This document shows, piece after piece, positions 20,537 through 31,890 of a stretch of 64,000 nt of DNA. Each line of letters opens with the position of its first letter. Within the stretch, counting starts at the first letter, position 1. The notes under the pieces are model-generated. The model was not told where the DNA came from, searched no databases, and saw only the letters and a program-made list of their open reading frames with translations. The translations under genes were made by a program, and so were the position numbers. The DNA is from Odiellus spinosus (lineage: Eukaryota; Arthropoda; Arachnida; Opiliones; Phalangiidae), in contig OY987237.1 of the NCBI GenBank assembly GCA_963920705.1, forward strand, positions 13,360,601 to 13,424,600, given 5' to 3'.

Positions 20537-23029
20537 GAGTACAATTTTGGTTAGAATTTCATCTTATTTTGACTTAACACTGAATTACAATCTTGAAAGT
20601 ACCTATTTCGATTGAAAAACCGAACGTTCATTCTATCGTTAATTTTTGTTCATTCCAAGATTGCACCCTTTATCTATTTGCCTAGCATGACTTAAAAGTA
20701 CGTGATTTGTTATTAAAAATATTTTAAATTAAACAACTTTATTAAAACTGTATTTTACAATCGAGTTTAGGAATTAACTCGAAATATAATTAATTAAATT
20801 TGTTAATTATGCTTAATTTGCGTATAATGAATTTAATTTAATGTATGAGTAGATGTCAGCTGTATGCCGGTAATCGATAACCAGGTAAGTTGTCGGTCTT
20901 AAGTAAGTCCTAAACCCTGGAATTAATGGGCAGTTGTTAAAGGAATGTATCTAAGATACACATTATCCGGACACCGAAGGTGTCTCAAACTTGTATCATT
21001 TACGCGTTAGAGTAGCTAAGCCTTTGCTGATAGTTCAGAGCTACGGTGACTTATTGACAGATGCTTTTTAAAAGCCATGTTGCCCTAAGGAGACGGTTCG
21101 ATAACATTAATAAGTCCATTTAACTAGTCCAAATAAACTAGTCGAAATGTAACAATCTCTTATCCAATTTTTAGACAACTTTCCCTCTATTCCGCTTTTA
21201 TCCATGGATAGACAAATGCTCCGTACGCGATACCCGTTGAATGAAGCGATACAATGGAGATGCTAGATAATAGCACTCATTTACATCCTTATCCCTTCAA
21301 TCTGTTAACTCGAACTCCACGAACTTTCTTCTTTGTCCGCAACTCCGCATACCGATTCCTCTCAACTTTCTCTCGGGTAGTACAAGAGGTAAGGTTCGTG
21401 TCAGACTAGCCTTCATGAACTGTATGGGAATCACGTCGCGATGTTAATTGCTACATTTCTGCCTTAATGAAGGTTTTTTATTGAGCTTAAGGCTAAGGGT
21501 TGAAGGTCATAGACACGTACTGAATGTCCTGTTATTAATATGAAAGTTCACGAAGCCCTCGTTTCTGGTTCCTACCCTACAATCTGTACCCCAGGATTGC
21601 CTACAGGGACACGCGCAGACTACGCCTCGAGTTCTTGTAAAAATAACATTACCCTCGATCGAGCAAAAACCCCTATACTACTAGCAAGGGGTTCTAGGTA
21701 TTCTATCGAGTTTTCCCTACCTAGCCCCGGAATCGTTTTAAATTCTACCTTTGATAAGTAGATGGCGCCACTAAACCGGAAAATTTTTAACTTCTCACGA
21801 TTGGTTAGATAGGTTTTTTAGGGTAAAAGATCGGGATTCGTGGAGCTGCGGGGCAGCTACGTTAGGAAGCGGCAGATGTTGACATAGTAAAAACGCCGCC
21901 GGCGAGGAAAATTGTTTCGCGTTGTCTCGCCGCAGTTTGGAACTAAAGCATGTGCCTTTGTTGATGACTAGACCAACCCTATAGAAATATCGTAAATTCG
22001 TTTTATTTCGACACTCGCCGTGCCGGGTTTTAGTTCAACGCTCGATTATGAAACGAACTACGAACCTTTTGAAATTATCGTTTTAATTTTGATTAGTTTA
22101 ATCGCTATTATTTTGTGAATTTGAGTTTGAAAGAAGTGCGCTGCCGTTTTCTCGAAAACATTCTTAATTTTACGGATTATACATTGGTGAATACGTAAGT
22201 TGGAATTTAGTATTTTTATAGACATTTCGTGTTGGAATTGTAAAGGAAGGATTGTGTTATTTTGTGTTTTTTTCCCTGTGCGTATAGGCCTACTTAAGCA
22301 TTCAAATCCCACTACGTTTGTTTATTGGATTTAGAGATAATCCGATTGTAACTACAGAAACATGGGCTCAAAAGCAAAGAGCAGTTTTTTATTTATTTTT
22401 TTTGGAAATGTGGATTTGTGTTGGATTTGAATCTCGGGTTTTGTTATTACTACAAAACATGGGTAAATTGTAACTGCAAAACGCGTACGTGTGATTATGA
22501 AGCTTTTTATACCTTCTACAGTGTTTTTTTATCGATGACCCAAAGTTATGATAATGTAAGCTTCACATTCATTTACCATTTTTTAAATAGATGTTTTAAT
22601 ACAAAAAGTACAGGGTATACTGCCGATTTCTTATTGTTTGATCTAGAGATCTAAAACGGTAATTTACGCGGGAAAATTACCACGGTAATTTGCCCTGGAA
22701 AATTATCAGAGGTAGGGTTAATTTCTAAGTGATTCGAATTAATTTTTTATCAATTTACCCGAGTAAATTTTGTGTTTAAACGTTAGGGTTAAGCTAGGAC
22801 TAATTTTTAAGGATTATATCCGTTTCGTTTACGATATCAACGGAAGCCAAATGGGGTACCTGCCCCCCTCCCATTTACACATACAAGAAGTTTAATTTGC
22901 TTCTCGATTTTTATCGCTGACGCCCCAAGTCTTTCGTATAATGTTTCAGACTCCGATATATTATTGTAGACCACAAAGACTAATTGTCCAATTGATTTAA
23001 TGCAAATGATACTTGTAAAATCGATTTTA
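20537..23029. other. No gene recognised
   Basis: Several open frames of 60-85 codons on both strands lack any recognisable motif. Around 22,640-22,760 there are phrases such as ggtaatttacgcgggaaaattacc that recur at 32.6 kb and 36.5 kb, marking a short AT-rich hairpin repeat. Around 20,840-21,560 the sequence is less AT-rich than its surroundings and may be a decayed mobile element, but I could not identify it. Confidence 0.35.
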
Positions 23030-23535
23030 GAAGAACATAATGCAGAAGGAAATTTATGATTTTTGGCGATTTTAGAAGGAATTATCTGATTTTTGGCGGT
23101 TTTAACAGGAATTTTCTGATGGTTGGTGATTTTTAGAAGGAATTTTCTATTTTTTTGGCGATTTTAGAATACATTTTATATTTTTTGGCGATTTTAGAAT
23201 ACATTTTAAATTTTTTTGGCGATTTTAGAAATTTATATATATATATTTTTTTTTGCGATTTTAGAAATTTTCCTGATTTTTGGCGATTTTCGAAGGAATT
23301 TTCTGATTTCTGTCGATTTTAGAAATTTTCTAATTTATGTCGATTTTTAGTAGGAATTTCCTGATTTTTGTCGATTTTAGTAGGAAATTTCTGTCGATTT
23401 TAGAAGGAATTTTCTGATTTCTGTCGATTTTAGAAGGAAATTTCTGCTTTCTTTCGATTTTAGAAGGAATTTTCTGATTTATGTCGATTTTTAGTAGGAA
23501 TTTCCTGATTTTTGTCTAATTTATTAGAAGAAAAT
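23030..23535. repeat. Degenerate tandem repeat, about 28-32-bp period
   Basis: The unit is of the form gattttagaaggaattttct followed by gatttttggc or gatttctgtc. Around 17 units of variable length cover the block, with two sub-blocks (tttggc and tgtc types). No coding potential. Confidence 0.88.
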
Positions 23536-24365
23536 TTCCGTTTTGATCCATTTTCGGAACTTTTTCAAATTACAAAGGAAATTTACCTATATTTAGATAT
23601 ATGTCCTTTTTTTCCGATTTTGTCAAATTTTCTGAGGGGTTAAACACTTCCGTACTAAAATAATTCATTTTGCCCAAACCTTTTGCGTGAAAAAAAGATT
23701 TACGCAATTTTTAATTTTGGCAAGAACTGGTTTAAGTATCTGACATTTCAGCGTTAGAGTCTGGTACCAATCCTCTAAGCTACCTAGACAATTTTGATTC
23801 AATATCTTAGTTCAATATCTGTATATCAATTATGCTAGGATGGGATTAGAATATCTTTGCGTTTTCATACGTTCTTAGGTACCTAAGTTAATTCTTGGTA
23901 GTAGGGAACTCGTCTTAATTGAGCCTTTTCCGTGTGCGTGCCGCACGAAAGTGGGAGTGTTTATAGTTAAAACCATGATTTCCAGGAACATTAATCCGAT
24001 ATTTTACGATTTGTATCTCAAACTTTGTCGTATGACGCGTTTGTGAAATTTAAATTTGAAAACAATAAAAGTTCCCCCTGATTTATACTTAGAAATTCGA
24101 CTTTGAACTCGAATAAAAATATTTCGCCTAGTACGTGATGTAATCATTAGTACGTTAATATTTTTCAAACACCAGGGACTCGTAAGTTGAAACGTATCAT
24201 GAGTATGATAGTTTCAATGTCAAATTTCTTAGTCAAGGTTGGTTTCACCAAAAGTATATAGATTAAAAAAAGAGTACGCCTCGAAGCAGCCCACCTGTGC
24301 CATTTAAATTCATCTCCCGGTTAATGTGTCCTAAAATAAACTAAAATTGACGAATTGGAAATTTC

Positions 24366-24550
24366 AATACTGATAAACCAACTTCCAGGGGCTACGGCCA
24401 TTGGGATACAAATATAATTTTGAATTTTCACAATAGATGGCGCGCCTGCCCATCACTCTTATCTCTCGTGCTTGTATATATCCGCGTATTACAACCGTTG
24501 CGTCGAGTCTCGAAGCGCGAGGGGAGGGCCTAGTTTGTCTCTCTCGTCAT
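24366..24550. repeat. Dispersed repeat H (copy 1)
   Basis: Starts ataaaccaacttccaggggc and includes tacggccattggg, cacaatagatggcgcgcct and gtcgagtctcgaagcgcgag. A second copy lies at 43,645-43,830 inside a larger element. No terminal inverted repeats were identified for the repeat itself. Confidence 0.8.
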
Positions 24551-24930
24551 AGCTTAGCCTACCTATAAAACTCCAATATTTCGTTATAGTCCTAGACGTA
24601 CAATTTTAAATATGGGTTATTAATAGTATGAAATAATTAAGTAAATATAATCTATACACCTTCAAAACAAAAGATCTTATCAGTACTTCAACAGCGTCGC
24701 TTAATTGAGATTATAATAAATACTCTTAAATCGTATTATTATCTAAAGATATTTCATACGAGTAATTAACTAATGGTAACTTAATAGCGGTACTTTTAAT
24801 TACTATTTCGTGTTAAGGAAGTCGTAAACCTTTTACATCTAACCCCGCTCCTAGCCTATGAATAGTTAACTTATATTTCCTGAAAAAAGCCTTGTTAAAC
24901 TGTTTTCTCTCGTTTGGCCCTAAAGAACCC

Positions 24931-25220
24931 GAATAGTCCTGGTCGATTTGCCGGAAATAGGCCCTTGTCTCATAGCCGCGGCGCCATCTTTTTGTAGTAA
25001 CAGGCTGCCAGACTATTTCGAATTTTATTTCCCACAAACCAAATTCAAGATGTTAGTCCAACACTTCCTATATGATAAAGTATAGGAGGCGTTGGTTAGT
25101 CTGTAGCTATTTTCACACTACAAAAAGATGGCGGACGATCACGTGACAAAAAGTTTTCCCCGCCATAATTTTCGCGAAGTTCTCTAGACTTCCGGTTTTG
25201 GAAATCGACCAGGACTATTG
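24931..25220. mobile_element. Foldback MITE with AATAGTCCTGGTCGATTT ends
   Basis: The left end (24,932-24,949) AATAGTCCTGGTCGATTT is exactly complementary to the right end (25,202-25,219). A second inner pair, cgccatctttttgtagt and actacaaaaagatggcg, makes a long stem. No clear target duplication was seen. A 74-codon - strand frame crosses the left end and is probably not a gene. Confidence 0.75.
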
Positions 25221-25799
25221 AGACGGTGCTAGTTAAATAATAAATGAATTAACATTGTTAAATATTTAAACGTATTGTACCTACAATATCGTTTCAAAAA
25301 GTTTTATATTTTATCTAAAGTCCATAACTAAATTCCATAAAAGTAAAACAACTGGTCAACTCAAATGGATAAAATTTTGAATTGCGGCGTTTTAGTAGCA
25401 TGTTAAAACTAAAAATATAATCCATAGACATTCTAAATAAAATTAAAAATGGTGACAGCCTCACTTTAAGACGTAACCATGGTTACTTCTTTAAAAACAC
25501 ATCAGTTATCATCTTAGATCTCTTTTTTTGACCACCACCGCTGTTCTGATGTGTCCGACACACTACGTAAACGAAAGAGAACATCTCCAAGGCCAAAACC
25601 TTTATAACCGGGCAACCCGAGAAGCCGATGAGACAAACAGCAATTAATTTGACCGCTATAAGCCTTAAAGGCACTCCATCTTGGAGGAATAAGTCGGAAG
25701 AATTACTGACTGCTTAATATTATTTGGTATACGTTTGTGAAACCATAGTCCTGCTCTTACGAGCATCTGAAAGAACCCATGCGCATACATCATAGCATT

Positions 25800-26282
25800 T
25801 CTTTATCGATTTGAAACGGTAAAGTCAAACCGATATTCAAATCACCAGGAATCGTTTTAAGCGTCACGCGTTATCTTTATAAATCGATTTATTGTAACTT
25901 TGATCTATCGTTTGTTGAAACCGAATCGGTATCAAGAAGGATCAGATAAGGAGAGGAAAAGTGGGGCTGCGTTGAGTTAGACAGAGAAGAGCCAACCTCC
26001 CACTCGGGTGGAAAGGGGGGATAGGAAATTCTCGAGGTAAACTGTTGTCACGTGGTCGCTAGCTAGCGCGTCTCATAAAGGATTCGTTTTACCCACGTGA
26101 CAACAATTTACCACGAAGCATCTCTACCCCCGTCTGTCCCCCGTTCTCCCAGAGTGGGAGTTTAGGCCGACGCAGTAGGAGCCGCGCCGTTCCCACTTTT
26201 CCTCTCCTTATCTGATCCTTCTTGTCGGTATGAAACTGGTTCCCGAAGCGGTTTCGAGAAATCGAATCAAATTATTTCCGTT
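25800..26282. mobile_element. Dom-D element interrupted by M7-b
   Basis: Dom-D sequence (atcgatttgaaacggtaaag ... gttgaaaccgaatcggtat) is split by the M7-b insertion and resumes with tcggtatgaaactggttccc and gcggtttcgagaaatcgaat. The nested order shows Dom-D is older than M7-b here. Confidence 0.8.
25933..26224. mobile_element. M7-b MITE (copy 1), 292 bp
   Basis: Terminal inverted repeats start CAAGAAGGATCAGATAAGGA and extend through gaggaaaagtgggg. It is flanked by a perfect 7-bp target duplication, TCGGTAT (25,926-25,932 and 26,225-26,231). An inner inverted pair gttgtcacgtgg / ccacgtgacaac strengthens the foldback. It has no coding capacity and is exactly the same length as the copy at 35,675. 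Confidence 0.95.
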
Positions 26283-26432
26283 CAGACGGCTCAGAAGTCA
26301 CTCGGGAGAGACCCGACCTGGAGAGCTGATATCTGGATATAGGAAAAAAAAAGCTTGAGAAATACTCGGTGCTCATGAGCGTCATGAGCTTTACGAGCTA
26401 TGACGTAGCTGATGACGTCGACGGTTACATTC
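26283..26432. repeat. Dispersed repeat F (copy 1)
   Basis: Phrases cagacggctcagaagtcact, cgggagagacccgacc, gaaatactcggtgctcatga and gacgtagctgatgacgtc. They recur at 52,263-52,395 and, inverted, at 55,372-55,547. Boundaries are approximate. Confidence 0.7.
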
Positions 26433-26932
26433 CCTAAGTAAACTCCTCGTTTATGATATTGTGATTTAAATTCGCGAGCTTAGCCTGGGCAAAGTTACTA
26501 CTTCAAACAGTACTGTAAAATCTTCAATACGATTACGCGATTATCTGTATCCTTTGTTAATGCTAAATACGTACTCAGTTACGTCATGAATGTAATACAG
26601 TCAAAGCTACACGCAGTCTTGATCAAAAGCTCCTCGATCTTTATATAAAAAGTATCTCAGTTACTGTCGTACTTTATTCCTCCAAGACGAGATAAGGCTT
26701 AGCGGTGAATTTAGTCTTTGACGTCACGTTTCTCCTGTAATCACGACGTTCAAATTAAAACAAATGACCTTTACTTACTCTACCGCCCCGCGCGGGATAA
26801 AATATAATTAGGATAAACCCCCAAAATTAAAAATTGCGCTTTCTTTAATTAGTACCAAGATTTAATTTAAATCGCAAACAACGCGATGAATCACGATTTC
26901 AAAGACGGTTGTGAGATATTTTTAGAGTTCAA

Positions 26933-27306
26933 ACCTCTTTAGGCAACCTGAAAAGGCCTAATCCACCAGTAAATAAATTTAAAAATAAATATTAAACTAG
27001 AAATCAATTTTAAACTTACACGGACAATAGCTAACTCCCCGTATAAGGACTAGCGACCAATGACATGATCGATGGCATTTCAATGGGGAATGCAGGATCT
27101 CCATGATCAATGTCATTGGTCGCTAGTCCTTATACGGGTAGTTCAGGATATCTCCACAAATCTAGCTAAGCCTATTTTGATGGTAAGTTTTAGATTTATT
27201 TCTTGTATAATATTTGTTGGTAATTTATTTTACTGGGTGGATTAGGCTTATTTAAACGATAGGGAATCGATAAGAAATTACACGTAAGATTGCATTTTCT
27301 CTTTAG
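26933..27306. mobile_element. TTAA-1 MITE (copy 4, diverged)
   Basis: The family core and sub-terminal phrases are present (aaggcctaatccaccag, tatagctaac..., gattgcattttctcttTAGA). Both termini have decayed. The core carries ctagcgaccaatgacatgat and its complement. Confidence 0.7.
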
Positions 27307-27727
27307 ATGCTATTGTGTGTTGAAGTTTTTTATTTCGATTACCTTCTGACTTAATCTCAAATTTATTTTAATTTCTCTTCTATTTCAATCAACTTTTAAT
27401 AGATTTAGTGTCATTGTGTTAATGTACGTGACTGGGTTCCCAGCTATGTAAACCTTGAAGAAAACAGCTTTAGAATTTATACTCGATATAAATATCTGCC
27501 GATACCATGTATTGGTTTAAATGTTTTTGTAATATTTCAGTTCAGCTGCCAACGAATGATATATACCACTACCACATCCCTATTAAGATAGTGGTTTTAC
27601 TTAAAAAATACCATTCGTTGTTAAAACTCTTATCAAGTACTTTCAAGCCTATTATTTTAAATGTTAGGACATTACAAGCGCTGTTGAAGGTTGAAATAAT
27701 ATGATTGGTCCGAATTTATATTTACTA

Positions 27728-28316
27728 CAGGGTTGTCACAGGTCAGGGAAAAGTCAGGGAATTTAAAGATATTTTAAAAAGTCAGGGGAAGGTCAAGAAG
27801 CCAGGAAATTAGTGTCATTATCTGCAGAAGTAGATGAAACCCTCCTTTGAAATCTATTACTCCCTGGTCTTGTCTACCCCTCTCTTTATGGGTTAGTTTC
27901 AAAAAGCGCGATTCGTACGCCTCCTAACGGTAGATATTTTCGGAGCGGGAGTTCGTCCAGCGAATATCTCTAGCAACCTCGGAGTTCGTCCAAAAAACGT
28001 TGTCGTTTTGTGGAGAGAGAGAATTTCCAATTTTCCGTAGACAGGGGGTATGAAGTAGGACCCCTCCGATCTCGTAAAATTGTGAATTTTACCCATACAG
28101 AGAGGAGCGCTATATCGAACATGAGAGTAGTAGACTTCAAAGGAGGGTTTCATCGGCTTCTGGTATAGATTAGAACAAAAAGTTTGGCGAACGCAATTAT
28201 AAAAATTAAAGTTGGGTAGTATTAGCTGAGACGGTCAGGGAAAATCGTTGGAAAAGGTCAGGGAGAAACCTGGAAAAGTCAGGGAATTTGAATATGAAAA
28301 TACTGTGGCAATCCTG
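27728..28316. mobile_element. CAGGGTTGYCACAG element hosting an M7-a copy
   Basis: Ends cagggttgtcacag and ctgtggcaatcctg form the inverted termini, with a TACTA direct repeat on both sides (27,723-27,727 and 28,317-28,321). The interior has the gtcagggaaaagtcaggga phrases of this family, interrupted by M7-a. The termini resemble the CAGGG-type ends of many hAT elements, but 8-bp duplications were not seen, so the superfamily is left open. Confidence 0.75.
27825..28162. mobile_element. M7-a MITE nested in the CAGGGTTG element
   Basis: Left end CAGAAGTAGATGAAACCCTC (variant), right end complement of CAGAAGCCGATGAAACCCTC. No clean target duplication. Compared with the uninterrupted relative at 37,179-37,483, about 28 bases of target sequence appear to be missing at the insertion point, so a deletion accompanied or followed the event. 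Confidence 0.88.
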
Positions 28317-28825
28317 TACTAAATTATAGATATAATACCAAACTTTAGAAATTAATTTAAACTTAAAAAAACGTGTCTAAAGTTTCCGAAGAATTCTCAA
28401 ATACGTTTTTTGGCATCCGGTGATTCCGAAAATAAATTCAAACGCTGATCCATTTATAGCTCCAAGTTTCCCTTTAAATTCAAAATTGTTCCTTTTCCTA
28501 GGTTTATTCAATTTTAGTTGTTTGACTCGAACGGAATTCCATTTTCTTTCTAAGAATCTGAATTTTCAAAACTCGTTTGCAATTTGATTTTGGATAAAAA
28601 AATATTGTGGGTTTTGATTCAAAACCTTTTTTTCGCGAATACAATTTTCTTTTTTATTTCTGTTCTGTGGAGAATTGTTTTATTGGCAAAACTCCACAGG
28701 TAACGATATGTTATGTTCACGTATTTATAAGCAGTAGCTTTTAAAGGCGGGAAGAAAGAGATGCTCGCGATGACGCCATAGATATTTCTTTCTCCCACTT
28801 ATTTCTATTGTTTCAAAACTATTAA

Positions 28826-29570
28826 AGGGAAACTTGAAGCTAAAAATGGAACAGCTTTTCATTTTATTTTCGGAATCACCGAATACCAAAAAAACGTATT
28901 CGAGAATTTGCAAAACACATTTTGGTAAAATTTGAATAAAAGCAGAAGCCGATGAAACCCTCCTTTGAAGTCTATTACTCCCGGGTCTTGAATCTACGTT
29001 CTTAGGCATACAGCAGAATTTAATTTTCCCCGTTGAAGCATAAACGTCTTCCTATATCGTTGATATTTAAGAGTAAATCATGTCACTGGCATTTACTTTC
29101 TTGTAATAAAGTTCTTTGAGAGTTTTAGATAATGAGTTGTTGCAGAAGCCGATGAAACCCTCCTTTGAAGTCTATTACTCCCGGGTCTTGTCTACCCCTC
29201 TCTGTATGGGTTATTCTCAAAAGGCGCGATTCGTACGCCTCCTAACGGTAGATGTTTTCGGAGCGGGAGTTCGTCGAGCGAATATCTCTAGCAGCCTTGG
29301 AGTTCGTCCAAAAAACGTCGTCGTTTGTGGAGAGAGAGAATTTCCAATTTTCCGTAGACAGGGGGGATGAAGTAGGACCCCTTCTAACTCGTAAAATTGT
29401 AAATTTTACCCATACAGAGAGGAGCGCTATATGGAACATTGGAGTAGTAGACTTCAAAGGAGGGTTTCATCGGCTTCTGATAAAAGTAAATGTAAATTCG
29501 GACCAATCATATTATTTCAGCCTTCAACAGTCTTTGTAATGTCCTGACATTTTAAAGAATAGCCCAGCGT
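28826..29570. mobile_element. TTAA-2 element (inverted) hosting the composite M7-a insertion
   Basis: Begins TTAA then AGGGAAACTTGAAGCTAAAA and is interrupted at 28,943. It resumes after 29,479 with taaatgtaaattcggaccaa and the ttcagccttcaacag interior phrase. The uninterrupted relative at 49,284-49,080, read on the other strand, has tttgaatgaaagtaaat at the junction, which reconstructs the empty site. Confidence 0.78.
28943..29479. mobile_element. Composite M7-a element carrying 152 bp of captured DNA
   Basis: Structure: 48 bp of an M7-a left terminus (28,943-28,990), then 152 bp of non-M7-a DNA (28,991-29,142), then a full 337-bp M7-a (29,143-29,479). The whole is flanked by a perfect 7-bp duplication, ATAAAAG (28,936-28,942 and 29,480-29,486). 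The 152-bp piece is identical, on the opposite strand, to 33,983-34,134, the flank of another M7-a copy. The target duplication shows that the whole 537 bp inserted as one unit. Confidence 0.93.
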
Positions 29571-29698
29571 CTTAGGCATCTAACTCAAATTCCATTTCGA
29601 ACTCGTGTAATTTTATATTCACTGCCAAAATTAGTTTTGGAATTTGTCTGCATTTTAATTTAGTCGTTTTTTTTTCGTAAGAAAATATGTAAACTTAA

Positions 29699-29992
29699 AG
29701 GGAAACTTGGAGCTGAAAAAGGAACAGCTTTTGAATTTATTTTCGTAATCAACGGATGCCTAAATAAATTTTTTTCAAACACTTTTTAGACACGTTTTTC
29801 ATATTTAAATTAATTTCTGAAGTTCGGGAAATTTTCTATAATGTTAGGACATTCGAATCTCTGTTGAAGGCTGAAATAATATTATTCCGAATTTATATTT
29901 ACTTGTACGAAATTGTTGAATACTTTTTTTGGCATCCGGTAATTCCGAAAATAAATTCAAAAGCTGTTCCATTTTTAGCTACCAGTTTCCCT
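29699..29992. mobile_element. TTAA-2 MITE, complete copy
   Basis: 294 bp from AGGGAAACTTGGAGCTGAAA to the complement-like end ccagtttccct, with TTAA on each side (29,695-29,698 and 29,993-29,996). The interior holds the family phrases (ttaggacatt, gttgaaggctgaaataat, tttttggcatccgg). This is the clearest full-length member in the window. Confidence 0.9.
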
Positions 29993-30364
29993 TTAAGCTA
30001 TCGAGTTTTGAGTTTAGCCGGAATTCGATTATCGCCTTCGAAAATGTAGAAAATTCCCCCCTACATCTTGTGGTTATTTCCTCTGAGAGAATTCGCCACT
30101 AAAGTGAAATTCGAGAAGTTCCTCCTTCTCCTCGTTAAAATCGAGTGCGATATATTTAGAATCTAAGAAATATGAATAGCGCCTATAAATGTATTTCCAT
30201 CTCGAATTAGCAGCGCGGATATAGTTAAGGTCTCCTGGATTTCTTAGCCTTATTAAATCTTACAAATAATTGGTAGCGTAGCTTCGTAAGCGATGCCAAT
30301 TCGGCTGGAAATACATAATACAGGGCTACTAAGGGTTAGGGAAAACCTGGAAAAGTCTGGGATT

Positions 30365-30905
30365 TTGAAAATTGTTCCAAAAGGTCAGTGAAAGGTCAAG
30401 GAGTAGGAAAATTGTTCCAAAAGGTCAGTGAAAGGTCAAGGAGTAGGAAAATTGTTCCAAAAGGTCAGTGAAAGGTCAAGGAGTAGGAAAATTGTTCCAA
30501 AGGGTCAGTGAAAGGTCAAGGAAATGGAAAATTGTTCCAAAAGGTCAGGGGAAGGTCAAGGAGTTAGAAAATTGTTCTCAAAGGTCAGGAAAAGGTCAAG
30601 GATGTGAAAAATTGTTCCATAAGCTCAGGGAATTCTCAAGAAGTTGTAAAATGTGTCATAATGTCAGGGAAAGGTTAAGGACCTGGAAAATGGTTCCATA
30701 GTGTCAGGGAAAGGTCAAGGACCTGGAAAATTGTTTAATAAAGTCAGGGAAAGGTCAAGGAGTTGGAATATTGTTCCAAACTGTCAGGGAAAGGTCAAAG
30801 AGTTGAAAAATTGATCAAAAAGATCCGGCAATGACGGGAAAATTTTGAAATTGGTCAAAAAAGATCAGGGAAAAGTCGAATTTCAAAATGTATCAAAAGG
30901 GTCAC
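30365..30905. repeat. 40-bp minisatellite of GTCAGGGAA type (array 1)
   Basis: The unit is of the form ggaaaattgttccaaaaggt followed by cagtgaaaggtcaaggagta. The first four units are almost identical and later ones diverge, about 13 in all. Preceded by cagggctactaagggttagg, which resembles the terminus of the CAGGGTTG family, so the array may have grown inside such an element. Confidence 0.9.
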
Positions 30906-31024
30906 AATATTTTCATATAACTCCGTAACCCTTTAAAATTGGCCCATTTAAAATTATTTAATGAGAAAAATCGGGACAATTTGTATCAAGAAGAATGATC
31001 TTTGATGGTCAGGGACAACCTGGA

Positions 31025-31185
31025 AAATTAGGAGTAGGTTAATTTATTTCTAGCTTAATATTGGTTTGAAATATTCTTTACTAGTTGATTATGCCGATTT
31101 AAACGGTAAACAATCACTAATCACGGTCTTATTTTTGGAAAATGAATAAAAAAAACTGTACTTTTTCTGTTCACCCTCCCTTTAA
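31025..31185. mobile_element. TTAA-1 MITE, right-half fragment (copy 5)
   Basis: Contains taatttatttctagcttaat, ctagttgattatgccgattt and an end ccctccctTTAAAG. The left half and palindromic core are absent. Confidence 0.55.
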
Positions 31186-31807
31186 AGTAATTTCTGTTGA
31201 AATATCTTGAAATTTAACGTAACTTTTTAAGCGTCTCCTAAATTAAATTTTATTGCAAAAAATCGTAGTTTTCCATTTCTATTTTCGGTCAATTGGACTA
31301 AATTTTTAAGAAATTGTGACAATTTATTTTTATTTACCCAATTGTCTGGAAAAAAAATGATATTTCAAATTTTTCGTTCCTGATTCACCCTTCGAACTCT
31401 ATTTGTTTGTTTTTGATTTCGCAATGATGAATGATCCTAATCTTTAATGTTTTTCGAGGCTTGTCAGGAAATGAACGTAGCCGGAACCTCGACCAAAAAT
31501 CGAGCCTATACTGTATAATACGAAACCTGAAATACATCAAATCAAGACGATGTCAGAGAAATAGTTTCGAATTGTTTACATAACTACCAAATACAGCACG
31601 AAAGCGTTTCATATTTCTCATTTCCGAATCATTTAAACCTCAGCCTGTACCAGTAAATCTTATTCTTATTTCCAATCTTGACAAACACGCGGAAAAGGAT
31701 CGAAATTCCCATACGAAAAAACGATTTTCCTATGAAAGTTTAAGTTCATTTCAATTGCAGTTTCAAAATATACCGCCTTTAGCTGCACTCGAGCCTCAGA
31801 CATTTAA

Positions 31808-31890
31808 ACAGGCCCGGATTAAGGGGGGAGGGGCAGAGGGAGCCTGCCCCCGGGCGCTAACCAAATAGGGGCGCCCAAGAAATCTGGTGT
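31808..31890. mobile_element. Possible hAT-type terminus fragment
   Basis: caggcccggattaagggggg followed by gcctgcccccgggcg and gggcgcccaag is a GC-rich patch of the kind seen at the ends of many invertebrate hAT elements. No partner end was found within reach, so this is a weak call. Confidence 0.3.

Larger units (their letters stand above)
27640..28473. mobile_element. TTAA-2 element hosting two nested insertions
   Basis: The interior TTAA-2 phrase (atgttaggacattacaagcg ... ccgaatttatatttac) is followed by a foreign element, then TTAA-2 resumes and ends with ccaagtttccct and TTAA. The 5' terminus (AGGGAAAC) was not found, so the left limit is approximate. Confidence 0.7.

Noticed and set aside
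29116-29539. Frames of 70-130 codons recurring at 29.2, 33.7, 46.0, 49.6 and 58.0 kb with nearly identical proteins
   Set aside because: All lie within M7-a MITE copies and differ by frameshifts and stops between copies, on both strands. They look like a protein family only because the DNA is repeated.
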